Of a DNA stretch of 19,489 bases, positions 7,835 through 14,735 are shown one piece after another. A model generated the notes under the pieces. That model was not told the origin of the DNA, searched no databases, and saw only the letters and a program-made list of their open reading frames with translations. The DNA comes from Acidobacteriota bacterium (lineage in GTDB: Bacteria > Acidobacteriota > Terriglobia > Acidiferrales > UBA7541). Made by a program: the position numbers and the translations under genes. Location: NCBI GenBank assembly GCA_003224135.1, contig QHYO01000004.1:1-19489 (forward strand), written 5' to 3'. Position 1 is the stretch's first letter. The number at the start of each line of letters is the position of its first letter.

Positions 7835-8761
7835 ATGTCTGAAGCACTCATCGAACTATCGAACGCGCTGGCCGCGGCAACAGCGCGCGCGGCGGCACAC
7901 ACTGTGGCGGTCCATGCCAGTCCACGAGGATCTACAAGCGGCGTCGTCTGGCGCGCGGGAATTATCGTCACAGCGGAACACGCCTTGCGAAGCGACGAAG
8001 AGATTCGCATTACCCTGCCTGATCAACGTCCCGAACACCGTGTTGTCTCCGCCACCCTTGTAGGAAGAGATCCAACAACGGATTTGGCGGTTCTGAAATG
8101 TCCGGAGGCCGTTGCGCCGGTGTCTGCTTTTGGCGACCCCACGGCGCTCGCAGCGGGACACTTGGCGCTGGTCGTTGGACGCACGCGCGCATCCGGTCCA
8201 GTCGCGGCGCTCGGGGCCGTCAGCCTCGCTGTCGCTGAGCGCAGGCACTGGGGAGGAACCACTCTGTCGCCGTATCTCCGGCTCGACATTGGATTGCAGC
8301 CAACCGCGATCGGAGGAGCCGTCGTGGACGCCCGTGGCGGCGTCATTGGCATTGCGACACCCAAGTTTGCCCGCTTCGGCGCCATCGCGATTCCCACCGC
8401 CACGGTGAACCGCGTCGCTGATGTGCTGCTTAGCAAGGGCCACGTTCCCAGGGGTTACCTTGGGGTAGGCTTGCAACCCGTGCGTCTGCCTTCGGAGCTT
8501 TCGGTTGCAGCGGAACGAAAAGGAAAAACCGCGAACATTGTTCTGGATGTGGCCCCTGAAAGTCCGGCGCACAAGGCTGGCATCCTGATCGGTGACCTTC
8601 TTCTTTCACTCGACGGCCACGAAGTGCATCATCCTGGTGATGTTCATTCGATTCTCGGCCCCGATTCGATCGGGAAGACGTTTGTCGTGCAGTTGCTGCG
8701 CGGTGGTGAGCTCCGCGAAGTCCGCATCAGTGTCACCGAGCGGCCCAATGGAGCGGAGTGA
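7835..8761 (+). CDS. HtrA-like S1C protein with PDZ domain, catalytic serine lost (pseudoprotease)
   Basis: This 308-residue protein has a trypsin-like domain (about 15-200) followed by one PDZ domain (about 205-300, with the carboxylate loop at GYLGVGLQP 207-215). Two triad members are recognisable, H49 in IVTAEHAL and D83 in GRDPTTDLAVLK. The serine motif GNSGG reads T157-A-I159-G-G, so the nucleophile is isoleucine. It should bind but not cut peptides. No signal peptide is visible (the start MSEALIELSN is polar), so a cytoplasmic location is likely, unlike classical DegP/DegS. It overlaps no gene upstream. The next gene, an intact HtrA-like protease, begins one base after its stop. A plausible role is a regulatory or substrate-binding partner of that protease (inference). 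Confidence 0.82.
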   Translation: MSEALIELSNALAAATARAAAHTVAVHASPRGSTSGVVWRAGIIVTAEHALRSDEEIRITLPDQRPEHRVVSATLVGRDPTTDLAVLKCPEAVAPVSAFGDPTALAAGHLALVVGRTRASGPVAALGAVSLAVAERRHWGGTTLSPYLRLDIGLQPTAIGGAVVDARGGVIGIATPKFARFGAIAIPTATVNRVADVLLSKGHVPRGYLGVGLQPVRLPSELSVAAERKGKTANIVLDVAPESPAHKAGILIGDLLLSLDGHEVHHPGDVHSILGPDSIGKTFVVQLLRGGELREVRISVTERPNGAE

Positions 8762-8762
8762 C

Positions 8763-9644
8763 ATGGCGTTCGCGGCATTCGGTGAAGTGGCGGAGCGTTT
8801 GCGTCGCTCCACAGTTCTGATTCACAGTGGCCCCAGTGGAAGCCGAAGAGCAAGTGGAAGTGGTTCCGGCGTAATTTGGTCTAGCACAGGCCTGATCGTC
8901 AGCAATGCTCACGTTGTGCCTGGTTCTCATGCACGCGTGCAGCTTTGGGACGGCCGCGGATGCGAAGCGCAAGTCACCGATCGCGATCCTTCGTGTGATC
9001 TTGCAGCCCTGCGTGTCATGGCGGAGGATCTGCCTTCAGTTTCGATCGCAGATTCCTCTCGCGTTCGCGTCGGTGAATTGGCGCTCGCCATAGGAAATCC
9101 GCTTGGATTCGTGGGTGCTCTTTCCACCGGCGTGGTTCACGGCGTCGGTCCCGTGCGCGGATTGGGCCCTTCCACCTGGATACAAGCGAACGTGCGCCTA
9201 GCCCCTGGAAACTCCGGCGGGCCCTTGGCAAACGCCTCCGGCGAGGTGATTGGAATCAACACAATGGTCGCGGGTGGGCTGGCACTTGCGATTCCCGGCA
9301 ATGCGGTGAAAAGCTTTCTCAACACCGGCGCTTCCGCCGCGTGGCTCGGAGCGAGCGTTTATCCAGCGCGGATTCCTTCCCGTGAAAAAAAGCTTTTTGG
9401 CCTTGTTGTTCTGGAAATTCAGCAGGGAAGTCCTGCGGCAACTGCCTCTCTGTTGCCCGGAGACATTCTGCTTGGTACAGAAGAACAAAGGTTCGCGAGT
9501 GTCGAAGACCTGCGCCTCCTTCTGGAAGGATCGGGTACGCGTCAGGTGCGTCTCGAATTCTTGCGCGGAAACTACGACCGCATTCGTAAAGTAACTCTGT
9601 TACTAGGCGGCGTTCGACGGCCAGCGCAGGCCCAGGCCGCATGA
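8763..9644 (+). CDS. HtrA-like S1C serine protease with PDZ domain (intact triad)
   Basis: This 293-residue protein has a trypsin-like domain with complete triad: H50 in VSNAHVV, D79 in DRDPSCDLAAL and S151 in LAPGNSGGPL. A C-terminal PDZ domain follows (about 195-280, ending in a strand like VRLEFLRG). The open frame extends upstream to 8592. I chose the ATG at 8763 because it lies one base after the previous stop and has GGAG cores at 8750-8753 and 8755-8758. The upstream extension lies inside the previous gene. No signal peptide or membrane helix is seen, so it may act in the cytoplasm. With the dead paralogue just before it and a LuxR-type regulator just after, it is a candidate for regulated proteolysis rather than general envelope quality control (inference). 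Confidence 0.85.
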   Translation: MAFAAFGEVAERLRRSTVLIHSGPSGSRRASGSGSGVIWSSTGLIVSNAHVVPGSHARVQLWDGRGCEAQVTDRDPSCDLAALRVMAEDLPSVSIADSSRVRVGELALAIGNPLGFVGALSTGVVHGVGPVRGLGPSTWIQANVRLAPGNSGGPLANASGEVIGINTMVAGGLALAIPGNAVKSFLNTGASAAWLGASVYPARIPSREKKLFGLVVLEIQQGSPAATASLLPGDILLGTEEQRFASVEDLRLLLEGSGTRQVRLEFLRGNYDRIRKVTLLLGGVRRPAQAQAA

Positions 9645-9653
9645 TCCCAAGCC

Positions 9654-10334
9654 ATGATCAAGGTCATCATCACCGCCGAATCGGCCCTGTCGCGAAGGGG
9701 AATCGAGCTGCTTCTCCGTGGACCGGGCATTGAAATCATGGCGAGCGTCGCATCGCTCTCTGCGCTTGTTGCGGAACTAGAACAACAAGATGGCGTCGAG
9801 CTCGTCATCTCGACCGCGGATCTGGCGCATTTCGCGGCCTTACTACAGCAGGTAAGCGAGGCAGATGTATTCCGTGAGTTGCCCGTTGTATTGCTCGCTG
9901 AACTCCCAGATCCGCAAACAACCGCACGAGCCTTGCGCATGGGTGCGCGCGCCGTTTTGCCCGCGGAGATGCGGAGGCCCCAGCTTCTGGCAGCGCTCGA
10001 CGCGGTTTCGCATGGACTTGTCGTCACCATGCCCGCGGAAACCGAAGCCATCATTTCCACGTCGCGAAGCTCAGCGTCCCGAACGCCTGCCTTGTCGACG
10101 CCCACGTTCGCAACGAATGAAGTTGAGGAACTCCTCGAGCCGTTGACTCCACGCGAACAGGAAGTGCTGCGCATGCTTGCCCTGGGTCTCGCCAATAAGG
10201 AAATTGCTTCGCGGATGAACATTTCCGAACACACTGTGAAGTTTCACGTGGCGGCAATCCTGGGAAAGCTGGGCGCAGCCAGTCGTACCGAAGCCGTGGC
10301 CATCGGCATTCGCAATGGGCTGATCCTCCTTTGA
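9654..10334 (+). CDS. LuxR/NarL-type regulator with degenerate receiver domain
   Basis: This 226-residue protein has the layout of a NarL/FixJ response regulator. A receiver-like domain (1-120) and a Ser/Thr/Pro-rich linker (about 125-160) precede a C-terminal LuxR helix-turn-helix (about 163-226: LTPREQEVLRMLALGLANKEIA, then the recognition helix around NISEHTVKFHV). The receiver lacks its key residues. The acidic pair is A8-E9, the phosphoacceptor position reads T54 (VELVIST), and the conserved lysine site is Pro/Ala (AVLPAEM). It should not be controlled by ordinary phosphorylation, and no histidine kinase is nearby. It starts 9 bases after the protease gene and likely shares its operon. 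Protein-protein contact or proteolysis by the HtrA pair could set its activity (inference). Its targets may include the lipid genes around it. Confidence 0.85.
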   Translation: MIKVIITAESALSRRGIELLLRGPGIEIMASVASLSALVAELEQQDGVELVISTADLAHFAALLQQVSEADVFRELPVVLLAELPDPQTTARALRMGARAVLPAEMRRPQLLAALDAVSHGLVVTMPAETEAIISTSRSSASRTPALSTPTFATNEVEELLEPLTPREQEVLRMLALGLANKEIASRMNISEHTVKFHVAAILGKLGAASRTEAVAIGIRNGLILL

Positions 10335-10398
10335 AATCCAGCGGAAGCGGCAGCCAACGATTTTTCTTCTCTCTTCCGGGATGATAAATTAACAGGGT

Positions 10399-10641
10399 AT
10401 GCCCACCCTGGAACAAACCACTCAGGAAGTGCTGAATCTCGCCACCACGCACTTCAAACTCCCCCTCGGCGCACTCTCGCCCGAGGACGATTTTTTCAAA
10501 AAGCTTGGCATCGACAGCCTCCAGACTCTCGAACTGCTCTCCCGCATCGAAAATCACTTCGGTATCGAACTGCCCGACTACGAAGTCCAGGGCGTAAGTG
10601 ACTTCAAAACTCTCGCCGAACGCATCCAATCCCGCCTGTAA
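10399..10641 (+). CDS. acyl carrier protein
   Basis: This 80-residue acidic helical protein has the phosphopantetheine site GIDSL with S40 as attachment residue, preceded by DDFFKKLG and followed by a helix [19 protein letters not shown]. Length and pattern fit a stand-alone ACP. It differs in surroundings from the housekeeping AcpP, which normally sits with fabF/fabD. Its stop overlaps the start of the second ligase by one base (TAATG), which strongly suggests that the ligase loads this ACP. It would carry activated fatty acids to the reductases and/or to the PlsC acyltransferase. The 64-base gap upstream has an AT-rich stretch (10384-10393) that could hold a -10 box, but I see no convincing -35. 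AGGG lies too close to the ATG to be a standard ribosome site. Confidence 0.92.
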   Translation: MPTLEQTTQEVLNLATTHFKLPLGALSPEDDFFKKLGIDSLQTLELLSRIENHFGIELPDYEVQGVSDFKTLAERIQSRL

Positions 10642-12268
10642 TGCTCGACCTCGCAAAGTATTCCTCCATCGGCGCGGCCCTGAAAGACGCGATGTCGCGT
10701 TTCGCGGATGAAGTCTGCCTGATTGAAGCCGATCGCGAGCGCGAAAAAGAACGACTCACCTACCGCGAATTCAATTCGCGCGCTCTGCCGCTGGCTCGCG
10801 CGATGCAGGACGCGGGTTTCGCCGGGAGCGACCGCGCCAGTATCATCATGACCAATCAGTCTAAGTGGCTGATTTCGGCGTTCGCTGTTTTCTACTCCGG
10901 CGGAATTTTGGTGCCGCTCGATTACAAGCTCACGCCGGTAGAGCAGTGGCAACTTCTGCAGCATTCCGGCGCAAAAATTCTCGTCACCGAATATCCCATC
11001 TGGCGGCAACTCAGCGCATCGCCTGGCCGCGCCACTGCCCCCAATATTCAAGCCGTTCTGGTTACAGAAGCACCGCCGAATGCGGACCTTGCCGGCGCAC
11101 AGCGCTGGGAAGCGCAACTCCAGAAAGAAGGGAAGAGCAATGCCGCGCCCGCCTTCGTTCCGCGTGAACGCAAAGACATCGCGTCAATCGTGTATTCCTC
11201 TGGCACCGGTGGCCGCCCCAAGGGCTGTACGATGACGCACGAAAATTATCTCGAGCAATGCCTTGCGCTTACTTCGCTTTATCCGTTCTGGCCAGGCGTC
11301 CGCTACCTCAGCATTCTTCCGACAAATCACGCGATTGATTTTATGGTCGGCTTTTTCGGTCCGTTCACCTGCGGAGCCTGCGTTGTTCACCTGCGAACAC
11401 TTCGTCCGGAATTCGTGCGCGATGCACTCACACGCTACAAAATCACTTACGTCAGCCTCGTTCCTCTCGTCCTGAAAAATCTTCAGAAAGGCCTGGAAGC
11501 CCGTTTCGCCGAACTGCCTCCAGGCAAACGAAAAGTGTTTAACTTTCTCGTTTCTGTGAACAAGGCGCTCACGAAGAGCCAGCCGCGTCTCTGGCTCAGC
11601 CGCCGCCTTTTAAAACAAGTTCATGCGGGATTTGGTGGCGAACTCCGGGGATCTCGGCATCCCCGTCGCCAATGGCTACGGCCTCACCGAGGCCGGCACG
11701 GCTATCACCGTGAACGATCTCAAGCCATTTCGCGCGGACACCGTTGGCAAGCCGCTTCCGGGCATGGAAATCAAGATCGTCGACCCCAGTGAGGATGGCG
11801 TCGGTGAAGTGTACGTCCGCAGCAAGACAGTCATGTCCGGCTATCTCAACGAGCCGGAGCTTACCGCCGAGGCGATCGTGGATGGCTGGCTGCGCACCGG
11901 TGACCTCGGCAAGTTCGACGCGCAAGGACACCTGCATCTCAGCGGCCGCAAGAAAAACATGATCGTCACCGAGGAAGGGAAGAACATTTACCCGGAAGAC
12001 ATCGAAGCCGTGTTCGAAAGCCTGCCGGTAAAAGAATTCTGCGTCTTTGCGGCAAACTACATCTGGCCCCGGCGCTCCATGGTTGGCGAACAACTCATCA
12101 TCGTCATTCGCCTTGCGCAACAATCGCCTGCTGAATTACAAACGTATCCATGGCATCGTGCTCCACGACGAAGACTTCCCGCGCACTGCCTCGCTCAAAA
12201 TAAAACGAAACGAACTCGCCGAACGCCTCGCCAAACTTGACCGCAACCGCGTTATACTCCCGCTCTAG
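10641..12268 (+). pseudogene. AMP-dependent acyl-CoA/ACP ligase, broken by two frame-changing gaps
   Basis: The gene reads as one adenylate-forming ligase spread over three frames. Frame A (10641 to about 11648) gives the N-terminal domain with P-loop [11 protein letters not shown] (185-195) and ends at [10 protein letters not shown]. Frame B (about 11647 to 12115) resumes at [17 protein letters not shown] and carries WLRTGD and the hinge SGRKKNM. Frame C (about 12116 to 12268) gives [12 protein letters not shown] and the catalytic-lysine region TASLKIKR. Relatives normally have about 15-25 residues between GGELR and DLGIP, including an SGGAAL-type motif, and a further stretch before NNRLLNYKR. 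Both appear to be missing, so this is not a simple one-base slip. If real, the enzyme is dead. If an assembly fault, the native protein is an intact ACP ligase of about 580 residues. It overlaps the ACP stop and is followed 5 bases later by the lipid kinase. Confidence 0.7.
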
Positions 12269-12273
12269 TCCCC

Positions 12274-13149
12274 ATGGCCTCGCCCAAAGACCGTTTCTTC
12301 GCCATCGTTAATCCTGCCGCAGGTGGCGGCAAATCCGCGAAGCTCGCCGGCCCGGCGCTTGCACGCCTACGCGCAAAACGCCTGCACATCGACGTCATCG
12401 CTTCAACCGGCCCTGGTCACGCCGTGCAACTTGCGCGCGAAGCATACAGCCAGGGCTATCGCCGGTTTCTAGCCGTGGGCGGCGACGGCACTGCGCATGA
12501 AATTCTCAACGGAGTGTTTGCGCGCAATCCCGCAGCGGAGCGCATCGCTCTGGGATTTCTTCCTCTCGGCACTGGTAATTCGTTTTTGGATGCGCTTTTC
12601 GCAAATCGCACTCGTCCCGTGGACTTGGTCCGCCTCACGCATGCTTCCGGCGAAATTTATTCCTTCAACATCCTCAGCGTCGGATTCACCGCGGACGTCG
12701 GCGCGCTCAGCAACCGCGTATTTAAACCGCTGGGCCATCTCGGCTATTTATTCGGCGTGTTCGTTGGACTTGTACAACTCAAACGCCGCGCTTTCGTCTT
12801 ACGCTCGGATGACGAAACGGAATGGGATACACGCCGCAGCCTTTTCCTCACTTTCAACAACAGCAAGTACACCGGCGGCACCATGCTTATCGCTCCCGAT
12901 GCCGATCCTTCCGACGGCTTTATCGAATTCGTCCGTTGGGGACCGATTGGTCGCTTCGGCTTGCTGCGCATGTTGCCGCGCTTGTATAGCGGCACGCACC
13001 TCAATCACCCCCTCGCCTCGCGCAGATCCGTTAAGCACGTCGAATTCAATATTCCTGTTCCTGTGGACGTTCTGATCGACGGCGAAATCTTTTCGCTGGA
13101 GTGCAAAACCCTGGATATCCTGCCGTCCGCCGTGGATATCTACATATGA
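12274..13149 (+). CDS. diacylglycerol kinase family lipid kinase (YegS/DgkB-like)
   Basis: This 291-residue protein of the DAGK catalytic family has the nucleotide-binding segments VNPAAGGGKS (12-21), GGDGT (69-73) and PLGTGN (97-102). The C-terminal beta-sandwich with LIDGE near residue 270 is typical of bacterial YegS/DgkB proteins. The family phosphorylates diacylglycerol, sphingoid bases or related lipid alcohols with ATP. Next to an acyl reductase and a PlsC protein, the substrate could be diacylglycerol, an alkylglycerol or a fatty-alcohol-derived lipid. The sequence alone does not tell which. It starts 5 bases after the end of the broken ligase gene, with no clear Shine-Dalgarno. It overlaps the PlsC start by 4 bases (ATGA), so lipid kinase and acyltransferase are made together. 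Confidence 0.9.
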   Translation: MASPKDRFFAIVNPAAGGGKSAKLAGPALARLRAKRLHIDVIASTGPGHAVQLAREAYSQGYRRFLAVGGDGTAHEILNGVFARNPAAERIALGFLPLGTGNSFLDALFANRTRPVDLVRLTHASGEIYSFNILSVGFTADVGALSNRVFKPLGHLGYLFGVFVGLVQLKRRAFVLRSDDETEWDTRRSLFLTFNNSKYTGGTMLIAPDADPSDGFIEFVRWGPIGRFGLLRMLPRLYSGTHLNHPLASRRSVKHVEFNIPVPVDVLIDGEIFSLECKTLDILPSAVDIYI

Positions 13150-13922
13150 AGCGCGCATGGTACGTTCTTCGCAGCGCACTTCTCTGGGCCGTGAGTCTTC
13201 TACATTTCGCGATTGTCGTCCCAGCCCTGATCGCGTTGGCCATCGCATTTGATCCCAAGAGGCACGACTGGCTCCAGCGCACCTTTTGCCGTCGCATCAT
13301 GTTGTTTGCGGGCGCAAAGATTCGCGTCGTTCGCTCGCCTGGCTTCGATCCGAAGAAAACCAGTTTCTTCGTGTCGAATCACGTCAATCTTTTCGATCCT
13401 TTCGCCCTCTATTGCGCGATTCCACAATTTGTTCGCGGCTGGGAACTCGAATCGCATTTTGAAATTCCGATTTACGGCTGGCTGATGAAGCGCTTCGGAA
13501 ACGTTCCCGTGCCGGACGTGCGCCGTCCCGCGGATCTCAGGCGCATGTGGCGTCTCACTCGTGATGCCATCAACAGTGGCACCAGCCTGATCGTTTTTCC
13601 GGAAGGCAAACGCACCCGTGATGGCCACGTCGACGAATTTCAGGATGGCGCATTCCGCGTCGCCCAGCAACTGGAAATTCCCATCGTGCCGGTCAGCATT
13701 GTCGGCTCGTTTCAGCATCATCGCACCGGCCATTGGATGTTCTGGCCTGCTGCTGTAACGATTCATCTGCACGACACGGTCGACACCACGGGCATGAGCA
13801 AAGAGGAAGTTCCAGGATTACGCGCTCGGATTCGGGAGTCAATAAGCGGACCTGTTGAAGAATCGCTGGTAAATGGCGCTAAAGAAAAATCTCGCCCCGC
13901 CGAAGAAAAAGTTACAAGCTGA
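13146..13922 (+). CDS. 1-acyl-sn-glycerol-3-phosphate acyltransferase family (PlsC-like)
   Basis: This 258-residue PlsC-type acyltransferase has an N-terminal hydrophobic segment (about 8-35) as membrane anchor. The catalytic HX4D motif is H79-VNLF-D84 in SNHVNLFD. The glycerol-phosphate binding motif FPEGKRTRDG (151-160) is a slight variant of FPEGTRS. The family esterifies the 2-position of lysophosphatidic acid or similar lysolipids using acyl-ACP or acyl-CoA, at the cytoplasmic membrane. The open frame extends back to 13101. I chose the ATG at 13146 because it overlaps the kinase stop as ATGA and begins just before the membrane anchor. The tail (about 235-258) is charged and Lys/Glu-rich. 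Its 3' end overlaps the convergent CDP-alcohol transferase gene by 11 bases. Confidence 0.9.
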   Translation: MKRAWYVLRSALLWAVSLLHFAIVVPALIALAIAFDPKRHDWLQRTFCRRIMLFAGAKIRVVRSPGFDPKKTSFFVSNHVNLFDPFALYCAIPQFVRGWELESHFEIPIYGWLMKRFGNVPVPDVRRPADLRRMWRLTRDAINSGTSLIVFPEGKRTRDGHVDEFQDGAFRVAQQLEIPIVPVSIVGSFQHHRTGHWMFWPAAVTIHLHDTVDTTGMSKEEVPGLRARIRESISGPVEESLVNGAKEKSRPAEEKVTS

Positions 13923-14529
13923 TGCGAATTCCCGGAAGCGTGCGTCCCGCTCTCGTTTCTTGCCACGTAAAAACAATTCGGTGAATGACGGTAATCGTCG
14001 AAACCACCGCGATCACCCACAACACCGGCGCCATTCGGTTGAAGACGCCGCCGATGATCAGCAACACCAGCCGCTCGGGCCGTTCCATGAATCCGGCCTT
14101 GCACAGTGGTATTAGCGACTCTGCCCGCGCTCGCGCGTAGCTCACCATTACGGAGCCCGCAGTCGCCACTGCCGCCAGCACCACGTACGGCGTTCTTCCG
14201 CTGACCGAGTAGTAGACCAGCAGCCCCATATACAGCGCCATGTCGGCGTAACGATCGAGCGTCGAATCATAGAACGCACCGAACGCGGTGACGCGATTCT
14301 GCCGCCGAGCCACTTGCCCGTCCAGCATGTCCAGAAAGCCCGCGAAAAAAATAATCGTAGCGCCGAGAAAAAATTTGCCGACCGCGAAGCTTGCCGCCGC
14401 CCCGAAATTCACTACCAGCCCCAGGAACGTCAATACGTTGGGATTGATTCCCGTGGCCGCGATTGCGCCCACGATTCTGTCCAGCAGCCATTTGCTGCCG
14501 GTTCCGATTGCTCCGGTGAGTGTCGCCAT
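13912..14529 (-). CDS. CDP-alcohol phosphatidyltransferase (PI-phosphate-synthase-like)
   Basis: This 205-residue integral membrane enzyme has a complete CDP-alcohol phosphotransferase signature: D67xxD70-G71xxA74-R75, then G84xxxD88xxxD92. All four aspartates that hold the metal pair are present. Several hydrophobic helices surround it (about 31-50, 52-68, 100-130, 153-185). The segments SYARARAES and GFMERPERL resemble those of phosphatidylinositol-phosphate/archaetidylinositol-phosphate synthases more than PgsA or PssA, so inositol phosphate is a reasonable acceptor guess. It condenses a CDP-activated lipid with an alcohol, releasing CMP. It is convergent with plsC, the two coding ends overlapping by 11 bases, and it is divergent from the Tat/GMC operon. 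It therefore has its own promoter in 14530-14735. It belongs functionally to the lipid cluster although it lies on the other strand. Confidence 0.88.
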   Translation of the reverse strand: MATLTGAIGTGSKWLLDRIVGAIAATGINPNVLTFLGLVVNFGAAASFAVGKFFLGATIIFFAGFLDMLDGQVARRQNRVTAFGAFYDSTLDRYADMALYMGLLVYYSVSGRTPYVVLAAVATAGSVMVSYARARAESLIPLCKAGFMERPERLVLLIIGGVFNRMAPVLWVIAVVSTITVIHRIVFTWQETRAGRTLPGIRISL

Positions 14530-14677
14530 TTATGGGTGGGAAGAGGCGTGCTCTTATCTAAACACGCATCTCCGGTATCGTACCGCAGGCTTGCAGCCGT
14601 CCGCAAACCAGTGGTTTCATCAGGCCAAATTGGAAATCGAATCTGTGCCAGTGCTTTGTTGCATCGGTTCTTTTGCA

Positions 14678-14705
14678 TTGACGTTCAACCGCGCAAGAGC
14701 ATAGA
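14678..14705 (+). promoter_or_regulatory. weak candidate promoter for the subunit 3 / GMC operon
   Basis: TTGACG at 14678-14683 is a good -35 match. CATAGA 16 bases later (14700-14705) is a poor -10. The position, 30 bases before the TTG start and within the divergent gap, is right. The -10 match is weak, so this is only a pointer. Confidence 0.25.
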
Positions 14706-14723
14706 GTCGCTAAAACTAACTTA

Positions 14724-14731
14724 TAGGCACA
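14724..14731 (+). promoter_or_regulatory. 8-base pre-start motif TAGGCACA, copy 3 (partial)
   Basis: TAGGCACA, shared with the 11-mers at 405-415 and 3806-3816, ends 4 bases before the TTG start at 14736. It supplies the only AGG core near that start. Confidence 0.3.
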
Positions 14732-14735
14732 TCCC

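Noticed and set aside
8592..8762. Upstream extension of the active HtrA-like gene as a signal peptide
   Set aside because: It lies wholly inside the previous gene, shows no proper signal structure, and a better start with ribosome site exists at 8763.
12237..12258. TTGACC and TATACT before the lipid kinase as a promoter
   Set aside because: Spacing is only 10 bases, far from the usual 16-18, and both boxes lie inside the end of the ligase coding sequence.
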